Assembly (NCBI RefSeq): GCF_000429925.1
Contig: NZ_AUCU01000014.1
Coordinates: forward strand, 1-64,000
Direction of reading: 5' to 3'
Length of the DNA stretch: 64,000 nt
Origin: Desulfatirhabdium butyrativorans DSM 18734
GTDB lineage: Bacteria; Desulfobacterota; Desulfobacteria; Desulfobacterales; Desulfatirhabdiaceae
Within the stretch, counting starts at the first letter, position 1. Each line of letters begins with the position of its first letter. Below are positions 51,579 through 60,930 of this stretch, in pieces. Made by a program: the position numbers and the translations under genes. The notes below the pieces were generated by a model, which ran no database searches, had not been told where the DNA came from, and was given only the letters and a program-made list of their open reading frames with translations.

Positions 51579-52037
51579 TCACGGGGAAGGCTCCGCCTGC
51601 CGTTTCAGGATGCGGGTGATTTTGGGGCGGTAAGCGTTTCCGCTGGCCTTGCGGTTGGCATACATGCGGATCAGGCAAAAAACGACGGCGAATGCGGCCA
51701 GGGCGAGCGCGATGCTGCTGAGCGTCGGATCCAATCCTACGAGCGATCCGAGGTGATCCCCGAGGGCTGCGCCTGCAGCCATGGCGAGAATGGGGAGGAC
51801 ATAGAGCAGGAAAGCGGCGCTAAGGAGTGTCCGGGATGCGATGCTGAGCTGAACCCGATCTCCGGGGGAGGCTTGGGCCGTATTCACGGCTTCCACCTCC
51901 ATTTCGGTAACGGCATCCTGGGTGGAGCAGGCATGCTTGGCCGCGCAATGATCACAGGCCGTGCTTCGAACGGTCTTGACGAGCGCAAGCCCTTTATCAT
52001 CGATCCGTTTCAGGACAACCCCTTCTTCGATCGGCAA
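51579..52037 (-). CDS. RseC/MucC-family membrane protein
   Basis: The 152-residue protein has an N-terminal Cys-bearing domain with ACDHCAAKHACS (about 27-38), followed by two membrane helices (about 70-90 and 103-125). This matches the RseC family, whose members sit in or near rnf operons and help reduce or maintain iron-sulfur electron-transfer systems. The start is TTG 52037, with GAAGGGA eight bases upstream. It follows the RnfB-like gene by 25 bases, which supports an Rnf-type link even though rnfACDEG are absent here. Confidence 0.87.
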   Translation of the reverse strand: MPIEEGVVLKRIDDKGLALVKTVRSTACDHCAAKHACSTQDAVTEMEVEAVNTAQASPGDRVQLSIASRTLLSAAFLLYVLPILAMAAGAALGDHLGSLVGLDPTLSSIALALAAFAVVFCLIRMYANRKASGNAYRPKITRILKRQAEPSP

Positions 52038-52062
52038 AACAACAATCCCTTCTAACTGCAGA

Positions 52063-54111
52063 TCAATTCGCCACGGCAGCCATCGGTGATTTGCGATAGC
52101 AGATCAATCCGCATTGCAGGCATCTCGATGCCTCCTTCAGCGCCGTCTCCTCGCTGAACCCGATTTCGATTTCCGTGTCCGGAAGCCTCGAATCGGGATT
52201 CGATACCGGCATGATCTGCCGGGGCGCAGGGGCAACGCTTTCCACATGATCCACATTCTGAAAAATGCTGTGGGGCGTGAGGATGGTTTCGGGAAAACTG
52301 AGCGGAATGCCGTGCATGCGCTGGTGGACGGAGGCCGCTTCCCTTCTGCCTGCGGCAATGGCGCGGATGGCGCCGCTGAAATCGGAAAGCGTGTCGCCTT
52401 CACCCAGCCAGCCTTTTTGATCGGCGTAATCCGGATGCCGATACGGCGCGATGGCTTCCCACAACAGCGCTGCGGCCTCATCGCCTGGCGTCTCGGAGGC
52501 TTCCGGTTTGGGCGCGGGTGTCACGATCAATTCCGGAAAACGACCTGCGGCAAGAATGAGGGCCTCTGCATCGAGCGTATGGCTGATGCCGTTTCCGGTG
52601 TTGACGTATTCGATTGCCTTCAGATGCTGTGATTCGCCCTTGAGTTTCTGGACGCCGGCCCGGTAGATGATGGAAATGCCATCCGGCAATTGGGCCTTGG
52701 TGATCGATGCGGGCAGCAGGGCTTCATCTTCCCGGTACAGGATGGTCACCCGGTCAGCTCCGGTCTGCTTGATCTTTACGGCGGCCTCGATGGCGGCCGC
52801 TTCACCGCCTGCAATAACGACATGCCCCTGCCAGGAAGGCGTATCCGTCGGACCGAATCGCAAGGCATCGATCAGCAGATAGATCCCCGGCACCGGCTGC
52901 TCGATCCGTCCAATCGCTCCCCTGGCCAATCGGGAATCCCAACCGCCCGAAGCCAGCAGCACGGCGTCATACCCCTGGGCGAACAATTCGGTCAACGCCA
53001 CGTCTTTTCCGACAAGGGTGTTGAGGCGGGCCTCTACCCCCATTTCCAGAACGCCGTCGATATCCCAATCCAGAATCTCCAGCGGCAGCCGGTTTCGGGC
53101 GATGGCGCTTCGCAGCAAACCGCCAAGCCGGCCGGTGGCCTCGAACACCGTGACCTCATGCCCCAGGCGGGTGCTGAAATAAGCGGCGGACAATCCTTCG
53201 ACCCCTCCGCCGACCACAGCGATCTTTTTCCCGCTTGACGGGGCTTTCCGGGGTAGAATCCGCTTTCCGGTCGATCTTTCGTAATCGGCGGCAAAGCGTT
53301 TCAGGCCGTTGATCGCAACCGGTTCGTCCGCAAGCTGCCTCCTGCACTGGGTTTCACAGGGTCTGGGGCAGATGCGGCCGATGACTGTCGGGAAGGGATT
53401 GCGCTCCTTGATGACCTGCACGCTCTCGTGATACTGCTTCAGCCCGATCAGGCGGATGTATTCGGCAATGTCGATGCCTGCGGGGCAGGTTCGCTGGCAG
53501 GGGGTTGTGCAGTCCTCGGTGGTGTATTCATGGAGGAGCCTTCGGGTGATCGAGCTCAGCCGGATGATGTGTTTTGGGCAGGTCCGCTCGCAGGCCCCGC
53601 ATCCGGTGCATTTGGCTTCATCGACCACAGGGAGTCCCTGCGGTCCGATGGACAAGGCGCCGAACATGCAGGCTTTGACGCAGCTTCCCAGCCCGAGGCA
53701 GCCGATTTCACAGACTTTCGTTCCGCCGTTCATCAGCATGGCTGCCCGGCAATCCCTCACCCCGTCATAGCGGAATTTGGTTTCGGCCTGATCGACGCTG
53801 TAGGTGCAACCCAGACGGGAAATTTCCCTGTCTTTTGCGCCGACCGATACGCCGAGCAGCCTGGCGATGGCTTCCGCCACTTCGGGGCTTGCGGCCACGC
53901 AGGAATCCGGAGAGGATTTTCCGGCGGCGATGGCGGCAGCGTTGGCGCTGCATCCGGCAAACCCGCACCCGCCGCAATTGGCGCCGGGAAGCTCACCTTC
54001 GATGGCTTCGATCAACGGATCGACATAGACGTAGAAAATTTTGGATGCTGCGGCCAGCCCCGTTCCTACGACCACACCCAGCCCGCCCATCATGAGTACG
54101 GCTTCGATCAT
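52063..54111 (-). CDS. rnfB: RnfB-like ferredoxin fused to GltD/NfnL-type flavoprotein
   Basis: The 682-residue fusion has an N-terminal membrane helix and RnfB-type Fe4S4 module (GANCGGCGFAGC about 43-54), then two ferredoxin clusters (CLGLGSCVKACMFGA, CTGCGACERTCP). About 195-660 is a glutamate-synthase-small-subunit/NfnL-like flavoprotein: CTTPCQRTCPAGIDI, ICPRPCETQCRR, IAVVGGGVEGLSAAYFS (FAD) and VVIAGGEAAAIEAA (NAD(P)). It ends with a CLQCGLIC motif. It can be read as a membrane-attached ferredoxin:NAD(P) module. It is in one transcription unit with NuoE/NuoF-like genes and an RseC gene. Confidence 0.88.
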   Translation of the reverse strand: MIEAVLMMGGLGVVVGTGLAAASKIFYVYVDPLIEAIEGELPGANCGGCGFAGCSANAAAIAAGKSSPDSCVAASPEVAEAIARLLGVSVGAKDREISRLGCTYSVDQAETKFRYDGVRDCRAAMLMNGGTKVCEIGCLGLGSCVKACMFGALSIGPQGLPVVDEAKCTGCGACERTCPKHIIRLSSITRRLLHEYTTEDCTTPCQRTCPAGIDIAEYIRLIGLKQYHESVQVIKERNPFPTVIGRICPRPCETQCRRQLADEPVAINGLKRFAADYERSTGKRILPRKAPSSGKKIAVVGGGVEGLSAAYFSTRLGHEVTVFEATGRLGGLLRSAIARNRLPLEILDWDIDGVLEMGVEARLNTLVGKDVALTELFAQGYDAVLLASGGWDSRLARGAIGRIEQPVPGIYLLIDALRFGPTDTPSWQGHVVIAGGEAAAIEAAVKIKQTGADRVTILYREDEALLPASITKAQLPDGISIIYRAGVQKLKGESQHLKAIEYVNTGNGISHTLDAEALILAAGRFPELIVTPAPKPEASETPGDEAAALLWEAIAPYRHPDYADQKGWLGEGDTLSDFSGAIRAIAAGRREAASVHQRMHGIPLSFPETILTPHSIFQNVDHVESVAPAPRQIMPVSNPDSRLPDTEIEIGFSEETALKEASRCLQCGLICYRKSPMAAVAN

Positions 54112-54193
54112 TGGATTCTCCCTAAGCTATGCTCGTATTGCGTGAATGAAGTTCGGTTCAATTGCCGGGATTGAAGGCCCAACCAAGAGATAT

Positions 54194-54295
54194 CCGTCGC
54201 CCATCGCCCCCAGCCCCTCTCGCCCCTCGCCCCTCGCCCCTCGCCTATGGCCTATAGCCCATTGCCTATAGCCCCTCGCCCATTGCCCATCACCT
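54194..54295. repeat. Degenerate heptanucleotide array inside the electron-transfer operon
   Basis: The 7-base units are cccatcg, cccctcg and cctatag. The array lies between the NuoF-like stop codon and the RnfB-like start codon, filling most of a 182-base gap. The NuoF-like stop (TAG) is at its very edge. Confidence 0.9.
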
Positions 54296-56141
54296 AAAAG
54301 ATCGCATCGAATTTGCACTTGTCGAAACACGTCATGCACTGGATGCACTTGGTTTTGTCGATGCGGGCAGGCTGTTTCTTCTGCCACTCGATGGCCTGCG
54401 CCGGACAACTGCGGAAACAACTGCCGCACTGGGTGCAGATTTCGGGATCGATCTCGAATTTCAGCAGCGCCACGCATCGTTTGGCAGGGCAGCGCTTTTC
54501 GTAAATGTGCGCGTAATACTCGTCCTTGAAATACCGCAGGGTGGAGAGTACCGGATTGGGTCCGGTTTGCCCCAGACCGCAGAGCGCCGTTTCCTTGATC
54601 GTGGCGGAAAGGGCCTCCAGCTTATCAATGTCTTCGGGTTCGCCTTCGCCGGCACAGATCTTCTTCAGAATTTCCAGCAGCCGCCGGGTGCCTTCCCGGC
54701 AGGGCGTGCATTTGCCGCAGGATTCATCCTGGATGAAATCCATGAAAAACCGGGCCATATCGACCATGCAGGTGTTCTGGTTCATGACGATGGCGCCGCC
54801 GGAGCCCATGATGGCGCCGACCTTGGCGATCTCTTCATAATCGATCAGCGTGTCGAGATAGGCTTCCGGAACGCAGCCGCCCGAAGGACCGCCCAACTGT
54901 ACCGCCTTGAATTTCTTCTTGTTCGGGATTCCGCCGCCGATATCGTAGATCAGCTTTCGCAGCGTGGTTCCCATCGGAATTTCCACCAGCCCGATGTTGT
55001 AGATGTCGCCCGACATGGCGAAGACCTTGGTGCCTTTGCTGGTTTCGGTGCCGATCGCGGCATACCAGGCGCCGCCGTTGACGATGATCTGGGCGATGTT
55101 GGCAAAGGTTTCGACGTTGTTCAGAATGGTCGGCTTTTCCCAGAGCCCTTTCTGGGCCGGGAAGGGGGGTCTTGGGCGCGGCATGCCGCGTTTTCCCTCG
55201 ATGGATCGCATGAGGGCCGTTTCTTCGCCGCAAACGAAAGCGCCTGCGCCCTGATAAATTTCGATATCGAAGTCGTGCCCCGATCCGAGAATGTTTTTCC
55301 CGAGCAAGCCCATTTCCCTGGCCTGCCGGATGGCGATCTCGAGCCTGCGAATGGCAAGGGGATATTCGGTCCTGGCATAAATGTACCCCTGGTGCGATCC
55401 GATGGCCTTCGATGCGATAATCATCCCTTCCAGCACCGCATGCGGATCGGCTTCGAGGATGCTGCGATCCATGAAGGCGCCCGGATCCCCTTCATCCGCA
55501 TTGCACAAAACGTACTTGATTTCCCCCGGGCTTTTGGATGCAAAATCCCATTTGACTCCCGTCGGAAATCCGGCCCCGCCTCGTCCCCGCAGACCGGAGA
55601 GCTTCACTTCCGCGATGATATCGGCAGTCTCCAGTTCGAGAAGGGCTTTGGCTGTTCCGAAATAACCGTCCCGGGCGATGTAGTGCTCGATGTTTTCGGG
55701 ATCGATCATGCCCTTGTTCCGCAGGGCGATGGCATTCTGGTGGGCGAAGAACGGTATGTCGTGCTGAAAGACGATGGGCTTCTTGGTGACGGGGTCTTTA
55801 TAGAGAAGGCGTTCGAGCGGTTTTCCGACAACCACTTGCTGCTCGATCAACTCCGGAACATCCGGGCCATGAACTTTCTGGTAAAAAATGCCGCCGGGCT
55901 GAACGACCAGAATCGGACCCATGGCGCAAAACCCGTTGCACCCGGTTTCGATGACCCTGGCCTTGTCCTGTAATCCCCGTTTTTCGATTTCCGCTTCGAG
56001 AGCGATTTTCAGGTTGATGCTTCCGGTGGCGTGGCATCCGGTTCCGCCGCAAACCATCAATCGCAGTGTTTGATCCGATTCGAGTTCCTGAACGGCCTTT
56101 TCCTTGATTCTCATCAAGTCAATCATCGTGAGGTTTGACAT
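54294..56141 (-). CDS. NuoF/HydB-type NADH-binding iron-sulfur flavoprotein
   Basis: The 615-residue protein has an N-terminal thioredoxin-like [2Fe-2S] domain (Cys31, Cys36; CNGFCAMGP). The NuoF core follows with FMN/NADH motifs GLRGRGGAGFPTG, LCNADEGDPGAFMDR and GAGAFVCGEETAL, then the N3-type cluster ESCGKCTPCREGTRR. The C-terminus has two extra 4Fe-4S motifs (CTQCGSCFRSCP, CIQCMTCFDKC). This is the layout of the NADH subunit of electron-bifurcating hydrogenases and related complexes. ATG 56141 has AGGAG seven bases upstream. The hydrogenase subunit is not encoded here, so the RnfB-GltD fusion may be the partner. Confidence 0.94.
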   Translation of the reverse strand: MSNLTMIDLMRIKEKAVQELESDQTLRLMVCGGTGCHATGSINLKIALEAEIEKRGLQDKARVIETGCNGFCAMGPILVVQPGGIFYQKVHGPDVPELIEQQVVVGKPLERLLYKDPVTKKPIVFQHDIPFFAHQNAIALRNKGMIDPENIEHYIARDGYFGTAKALLELETADIIAEVKLSGLRGRGGAGFPTGVKWDFASKSPGEIKYVLCNADEGDPGAFMDRSILEADPHAVLEGMIIASKAIGSHQGYIYARTEYPLAIRRLEIAIRQAREMGLLGKNILGSGHDFDIEIYQGAGAFVCGEETALMRSIEGKRGMPRPRPPFPAQKGLWEKPTILNNVETFANIAQIIVNGGAWYAAIGTETSKGTKVFAMSGDIYNIGLVEIPMGTTLRKLIYDIGGGIPNKKKFKAVQLGGPSGGCVPEAYLDTLIDYEEIAKVGAIMGSGGAIVMNQNTCMVDMARFFMDFIQDESCGKCTPCREGTRRLLEILKKICAGEGEPEDIDKLEALSATIKETALCGLGQTGPNPVLSTLRYFKDEYYAHIYEKRCPAKRCVALLKFEIDPEICTQCGSCFRSCPAQAIEWQKKQPARIDKTKCIQCMTCFDKCKFDAIF

Positions 56142-56154
56142 CTGCTGCTCCTGT

Positions 56155-56508
56155 TTACCAAGATCCGTCGAGGCCCCTGAGCCCGTCCATATAGAGCCGC
56201 CCACACGCCACAAAGAGGGAATAGTGGGTCAAGAGAACCGGCAGGTCGAAGGATTGGGCCATTTCAATGACCCGGGCATTCGGTCGTTTGCCCCGCACGA
56301 ATACCACGACGGCAACACCTGCAATGCGGGCGGTCCGGATGACTTGCTCGGTGGTCAGGCCGGTGAGAATGACCGATCCTTTCGCAACGGCAGCCAGCAC
56401 ATCCTCCATCAAATCCGCCCCACCGCCGCCGGCGACGTTCTGATCGAGGTTGTTGTGGCCGGAAAGGACTTCGGCCTTGAGAATATCGCGAATTTCCGAG
56501 ATTTTCAT
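56155..56508 (-). CDS. DRTGG-domain protein
   Basis: The 117-residue single-domain protein matches the DRTGG fold (KISEIRDILKAEVLSGHNNL, VLAAVAKGSVILTGL, RIAGVAVVVFVRGKRP, MAQSFDLPVLLTHYSLF). Such domains occur next to NuoE/HydC-type subunits and histidine-kinase-like subunits in hydrogenase operons and probably play a regulatory role by binding a nucleotide. It lies between the NuoE-like and NuoF-like genes with 6- and 13-base gaps. The AAGG site overlaps the previous stop codon. Confidence 0.85.
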   Translation of the reverse strand: MKISEIRDILKAEVLSGHNNLDQNVAGGGGADLMEDVLAAVAKGSVILTGLTTEQVIRTARIAGVAVVVFVRGKRPNARVIEMAQSFDLPVLLTHYSLFVACGRLYMDGLRGLDGSW

Positions 56509-56514
56509 ATATCC

Positions 56515-57018
56515 TTAGGTGTAGCTTTCGAGGATATCGATCACCTTGTCGGAACTGATAGCGCCGTGCGTATCCTTGTTGACCACCATGACAGGGGCCA
56601 GACCGCAGGCGCCCAGACAGCGGACCGCCTCCAGGGAGAAACGGCGATCTGCGGAGGTTCCTCCCTCTTCCAGGTGATAGGTATTCTTGATTCTGGCCAG
56701 CACTTCCTTGATGCCTTTGACATAGCAGGCCGTGCCCAGGCAGATTTTGATCATGTGCCTGCCCTTGGGTTTCATGGAAAACAGGGCATAAAAAGAAGCG
56801 ACGCCATACACGCTGCTTTTCGGCAGGTTGAGGCCCGTGCTGATGTAATCGATCAGCTCGACCGGAAGATAACCGACAACGTTCTGGCATTCGCGCAAAA
56901 CGGCGATCACGGAGCCGGATTTGTCCCGGTTCTCGGCGATGATTCGGTCGATGGACTGGCGCATTTCGGGCGTGATGTCAGGATGATGAAACGATGAGGC
57001 GGATGGAAAGGAATCCAT
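56515..57018 (-). CDS. NuoE/HydC-type [2Fe-2S] subunit
   Basis: The 167-residue thioredoxin-like iron-sulfur protein has CLGTACYVKG (about 93-102) and CLGACGLAPV (about 133-142), the four Cys ligands of the NuoE cluster. The N-terminal helical part (IIAENRDKSGSVIAVLRECQ, SSVYGVASFYALF) is normal. ATG 57018 follows GGGAG eight bases upstream and gives the family-length protein. It is the first gene of the electron-transfer operon. Its role is passing electrons between the NuoF-like flavin site and the remaining clusters. Confidence 0.94.
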   Translation of the reverse strand: MDSFPSASSFHHPDITPEMRQSIDRIIAENRDKSGSVIAVLRECQNVVGYLPVELIDYISTGLNLPKSSVYGVASFYALFSMKPKGRHMIKICLGTACYVKGIKEVLARIKNTYHLEEGGTSADRRFSLEAVRCLGACGLAPVMVVNKDTHGAISSDKVIDILESYT

Positions 57019-57172
57019 GGAAGAAACTCCCGGGAATCTCAGGATGATTGGTTGGTTGGTTTCGTTTCCTTTTCGATGGACGGATGGTGGAAAATGCCGC
57101 ATCGGCAAAACCACATCTTTCACATTGTAGAGGGGTAAAATTCCACATTCGCCCATTAAAGTCAATGATATC

Positions 57173-57194
57173 TTGATGAACTCGCAAAAAGTCC
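57173..57194. repeat. Fragment of family-3 outer motif
   Basis: The sequence ttgatgaactcgcaaaaagt matches the outer arm of the family-3 elements. No inner arms are nearby. Confidence 0.6.
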
Positions 57195-57224
57195 AGGAGT
57201 CTCATTCAAGCCGCATGGAAGGGG

Positions 57225-58421
57225 CTATTGCCCGATCATCCCGACAACCAGCGTCAATGGGATGCCGCCGCTGACCAGCCGGTATCGCCTGCTGAAAGAC
57301 AAATCCAGGTTTGGTTCGTCGGGGGAGAGCCAGGCCAGGCGCCACTGCCTGAAGTCTTTCGAGAGTTTGCTGCAGATTTCCCGGTGGAAGGAAGCGATTC
57401 CGGGGCTTTCCCGGAGTCGAATCCCGTAGGGCGGATTCAATACGATCCAACCGGGTTCTCGTGAAAAATCAGATGGTTGCATATGGAAAAAATCGGCCGG
57501 GTGCACCACAATGCCCTCCAGAAACGGCTGGCTTCGGATCGTTTCTTCGAGTGTTCCACAAAGCCGGGTGTCGATATCCGAGGCCACGATCGGCAGCGGG
57601 TGTTGATGCCGAATCGTTCCTTCGGCTTTCCGGCGGAGATGGTCCCATTGGGGTTGTTTGAACCCGGGCCAGTGCATGAACGAAAAACGCCGCAGCCACC
57701 CCGGCGGAACGTTGCGTGCGATCATGGCCGCTTCCAGGGAAAACGTACCCGATCCGCACATGGGATCGAGCAGAAACCGGGAGCCATCGTAACCCGCCAG
57801 CTTCAGCACAGACGCAGCCAGGGTCTCGCGAAGCGGCGCCTTGCCCACGGACTGTTTGATGCCGCGCTTGTAGAGCGGATCGCCGCTGGTATCCAGAGAA
57901 ATGGCAAAACGATCGTCGATGCCCCGGATGAAGATGCGCTGGCAGGCCCGGTTTTCCGGATCGGCCTGCATCCGGGGAATGCGGGGGATTCGCGCCTGAA
58001 TGGCTTCCACGAGGCGCTCGGCGAGCGCCTCGCTGTGGTGCAACCGGCAGTGGTGTGTCGTGGCCTGAATGCGAATGGGAATGTCGATGGGCAGGAAGAG
58101 TTCCCATGGAAATTTTCGGCACTTGCTGTGGAAATGGGAAAATTCCGTAGCGGCGACTTCCAGCACCCGCATCAGGATCCGGGTAGCCGTTCGGCTCCAG
58201 AGATTGGCGGAATAACAACCCGTAAGTCTGGATTGGAACGAAACGCCTTCCCGGGAAGCGATCGGCTCGGGGGGCTGCAGCCCATCGAGCCCGGTCAATT
58301 CTGCCTTGCAAAGCGGTGCCAGGCCAGGGGAGCAGACGGCGAAAAACCCGTGGTCCTTCCCGATGACCTGGCGTTTGATCCGTTTGTCCAGCGAAGGCGC
58401 TGCAATTTCTGGGTTCATCAT
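57225..58421 (-). CDS. THUMP-domain 23S rRNA methyltransferase (RlmL N-terminal-half type)
   Basis: The 398-residue SAM-dependent methyltransferase has an N-terminal THUMP region (about 20-165). The catalytic Rossmann domain has FLLDPMCGSGTFSLEAAMIA (about 215-234) and the target-base motif VLNPPYGIRL (about 330-339). This NPPY type methylates N2 of guanine in rRNA, as RlmL does at G2445. The second half of bifunctional RlmKL is missing, which is normal for many bacteria. It starts 23 bases after nrfA on the same strand, probably by chance proximity. Confidence 0.9.
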   Translation of the reverse strand: MMNPEIAAPSLDKRIKRQVIGKDHGFFAVCSPGLAPLCKAELTGLDGLQPPEPIASREGVSFQSRLTGCYSANLWSRTATRILMRVLEVAATEFSHFHSKCRKFPWELFLPIDIPIRIQATTHHCRLHHSEALAERLVEAIQARIPRIPRMQADPENRACQRIFIRGIDDRFAISLDTSGDPLYKRGIKQSVGKAPLRETLAASVLKLAGYDGSRFLLDPMCGSGTFSLEAAMIARNVPPGWLRRFSFMHWPGFKQPQWDHLRRKAEGTIRHQHPLPIVASDIDTRLCGTLEETIRSQPFLEGIVVHPADFFHMQPSDFSREPGWIVLNPPYGIRLRESPGIASFHREICSKLSKDFRQWRLAWLSPDEPNLDLSFSRRYRLVSGGIPLTLVVGMIGQ

Positions 58422-58444
58422 CGCCCCGTCCCGGCCGGCGCGCG

Positions 58445-59941
58445 TTATGGCAACCCCATGCTGGACCGGCTGACCAGTTTGTCCTGGATGCCAAAGGGGT
58501 CCTTGAATTCGAAGGCCGGGTTGAAATTGAGGTGCTTGCTTCCTCTTGCCGTCAGGTACTTGGCCATCTCGAGCTGCGGGTCGCTTGCAGGCATGATGCC
58601 TTCCTTTCCCAGGGCCTGCCGCAGCAACCCTTCGGCCTTTGAGGCCATAGCGATGGCATCGCCCAGAATGCGGCCCATTTCGGTCGGATTGTGAAAGCCT
58701 ACCGAATTTTCGGCCCCGGCGTAGATCACCCGATAGAAGGCCTCGGTGTACAGATCTTTGGCCCTGTCATAGAGGTCCGCATCGAAGGTTTTCCCTTCGT
58801 TCTGATGCCGGTGAATCTGCTCGAAAACTTTTGCCGTCACCGCACAGGAATATCCGGCACGGTTCAACAAGGATACGGTCCGATCCTGAATGGCGATGAC
58901 CTGTTCCTTGAGCCAGGCCGGGCTTTCGGTGTGGCATTGCTGGCAGGCTTTCATGTCATCCTTGAGCGGGCTCATGACATTGTGGCTGGAAATCTTGTTT
59001 GCGCCTACCCGCATGTAGGGCATGTGGCAATCGGCGCAGGCTACCTTGGCCATCCAGTGTACGCTGTTGCGGGAAAAGAATTCGAATTCGGGATGCCGGA
59101 TGAATCCGAACTTGAAGCCTGTCACGGCCTGTTTCCATTCCCCATGGGAAGGATCGCTTCGAAGCACCTTGATGATGTTCTCGACCGGAATATCGCCCAG
59201 CTTGCTGCCCTGCCACGGGAAAAAGACGTTGGTCGACTTGTTGTCCGCATCCTTGGGCACGATATAGGTGACATGGCACTGCGCGCAAACGAGGCTTCGC
59301 ATCTCCTGTCTGGGCTGTGTCGCATAATCGAGACCGAGTTCTGCCAGCGCCTTTTTCAGCGGGGGCTGATGGATCTTGAGGGACATGTCCTGGTTGTTGT
59401 GGCAGTTGATGCAGGCCACCCCCAGTTTCTGGGCTTCCTTGGGAATTTTCGCATGAACATCGAGATACGGATCCGAATAGTAATGGGAGCCCATTTCCTG
59501 CATCAACTGCGGGACATAGGGAGACTTGCAGGTCAGGCACGCACCACCCGCCTTCACACGGGACGGATCAACTTCAAGCTGATCGATCAGCATGTAATAA
59601 TGCCCCCGGGGCTCGTTGTACTCAACCCCGAAGCCCCATCCATTGAACAGCAGGGCCATGAACGGGAATTCGCTCAGCTTGTCATAGATGATCTTGTCCG
59701 TATCGAAACCTTTTTTGTATTTGCTCAGAGGTGGCTTCGGATCCTTGGTGGCCATGTAGCTGTCGTATTCGAGCGGATAGACCTTGCCCCAGACGGCAGG
59801 ATCGTAGGCGTTGTCGGGAATGGAGGCCGTCTTGACCGGTTCCGCCTTTTGGGGGGGTGAGCAACCATTCAGGAGAAGCAGGGAAACAAAAACGAGGCAC
59901 ATCAGCAGCGTGAGTTTGAACGGAAAAAACGAATTTCTCAT
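58445..59941 (-). CDS. nrfA: Cytochrome c nitrite reductase, catalytic subunit
   Basis: The 498-residue pentaheme enzyme reduces nitrite to ammonium and can also reduce NO and hydroxylamine. It has the special lysine-ligated heme motif CLTCK (135-139) and four CxxCH motifs (CINCH, CAQCH, CADCH, CQQCH). The N-terminus has lipobox LLLLNGCSPP, so it may be a membrane-attached lipoprotein. ATG 59941 has GGAGG six bases upstream. It lies behind nrfH, its quinol-oxidising partner. Confidence 0.97.
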   Translation of the reverse strand: MRNSFFPFKLTLLMCLVFVSLLLLNGCSPPQKAEPVKTASIPDNAYDPAVWGKVYPLEYDSYMATKDPKPPLSKYKKGFDTDKIIYDKLSEFPFMALLFNGWGFGVEYNEPRGHYYMLIDQLEVDPSRVKAGGACLTCKSPYVPQLMQEMGSHYYSDPYLDVHAKIPKEAQKLGVACINCHNNQDMSLKIHQPPLKKALAELGLDYATQPRQEMRSLVCAQCHVTYIVPKDADNKSTNVFFPWQGSKLGDIPVENIIKVLRSDPSHGEWKQAVTGFKFGFIRHPEFEFFSRNSVHWMAKVACADCHMPYMRVGANKISSHNVMSPLKDDMKACQQCHTESPAWLKEQVIAIQDRTVSLLNRAGYSCAVTAKVFEQIHRHQNEGKTFDADLYDRAKDLYTEAFYRVIYAGAENSVGFHNPTEMGRILGDAIAMASKAEGLLRQALGKEGIMPASDPQLEMAKYLTARGSKHLNFNPAFEFKDPFGIQDKLVSRSSMGLP

Positions 59942-60040
59942 GGGCTTCCTCCAGGTGTCAAGATGATGGCGGTACGGGATTTCCGATCCAATGATGAAGT
60001 CGTCCTCTTCGCAGAAACGGATTTTGCGTCCGGGCACGCC

Positions 60041-60556
60041 CTATCCTTCTGCGGGCGTTGTGTTCGCGTTTTCATATTCCATGCCAACAGCTCTGGTTTC
60101 CATGGCTCCCGCATTGCGGTGGCTCATTCTGCGGTGGCAGCTCCAACAGGAGCGATCTTCCGAAGTGAGTCTGGCCATGGTCTCGGCGTGACACCGCTGG
60201 CAATTTGCCACAACAGTCCTTGATCCGCGCTGTGAAATCTCGATGCGGTCGGCCACGCCGCCGATGTAGAACTGATACATATCGTGGATCCCGTCGATGG
60301 ATTTCCATACCGCATAATTGATTTCGGAGTCATGCGGCAGATGGCAGTCCACACAGGCGATCCGCTTGTGCGCGCCGGTATGGAACCATGCTTCATATTC
60401 CGTTTCCATCACGTGGCAGGTGGCGCAATACTGCGGGGTCGATGTTTTGGCAAAGAGCTGGGGGGGACCGAAGGCCACAAAAAGGCCGATCAGTCCGGAA
60501 CCGATACCAAGAACAGCCACAATCATCAGAAACCTCGAAAATCGAGAGAAGGCCAT
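60041..60556 (-). CDS. nrfH: NrfH-type tetraheme quinol dehydrogenase
   Basis: The 171-residue NapC/NirT-family protein has one N-terminal membrane helix (about 8-28) and four heme motifs CATCH (44-48), CVDCH, CQRCH and CWSCH. It takes electrons from menaquinol and passes them to NrfA. The order nrfH-nrfA with a 99-base gap is standard. The upstream side is filled by a hexanucleotide array and a family-1 element, so the promoter region is short. Confidence 0.96.
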   Translation of the reverse strand: MAFSRFSRFLMIVAVLGIGSGLIGLFVAFGPPQLFAKTSTPQYCATCHVMETEYEAWFHTGAHKRIACVDCHLPHDSEINYAVWKSIDGIHDMYQFYIGGVADRIEISQRGSRTVVANCQRCHAETMARLTSEDRSCWSCHRRMSHRNAGAMETRAVGMEYENANTTPAEG

Positions 60557-60610
60557 TACCCGATCCTTTCCGTTTCAACCGTCATATTCCGCGACGGGCA
60601 TAACAAACCG

Positions 60611-60704
60611 TTGCTATCCCGATCCCTATCGTCATCGTCATCGCTATCGCTATCGTTGTCGTCATCGCTATCGTTGTCGTTGTCGTAATCGTAATCGCAA
60701 TCGC
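60611..60704. repeat. Hexanucleotide array (CTATCG/GTCATC/GTTGTC)n
   Basis: About 15 six-base units read ctatcg, tcatcg, ttgtcg and taatcg. It is of the same kind as 31602-31680, lies 55 bases upstream of nrfH, and ends in gtaatcgcaatcgcccc. Confidence 0.95.
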
Positions 60705-60826
60705 CCCTTCTCCCTTCATCTTTCAGGAAGCAGGTGATCCCGAACCCATGCGAATCCCATCCTTCTTCTTCATATCACGTTGACCATAGACGACAACCCA
60801 TCGTCCATTACCTCTTACCTCTTGCC

Positions 60827-60912
60827 TAGTGCCTGAACGAAAAACGCCTGTTTGGAGCAGCGCGCCCTCCGGCTCAGGTTGCACCCAAAACGGGTTTTCC
60901 GTTCAGGCACCA
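60827..60912. repeat. Inverted-repeat element family 1, short form (inverted)
   Basis: The 86-bp element has ends TAGTGCCTGAACGAAAAACG and GGGTTTTCCGTTCAGGCACCA. The interior ggagcagcgcgccctccggc is the reverse type of the copies at 3295 and 10249. It lies between the nitric-oxide-reductase-like gene and nrfH. Confidence 0.85.
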
Positions 60913-60930
60913 GCCTATCGCCCCGCGTAC

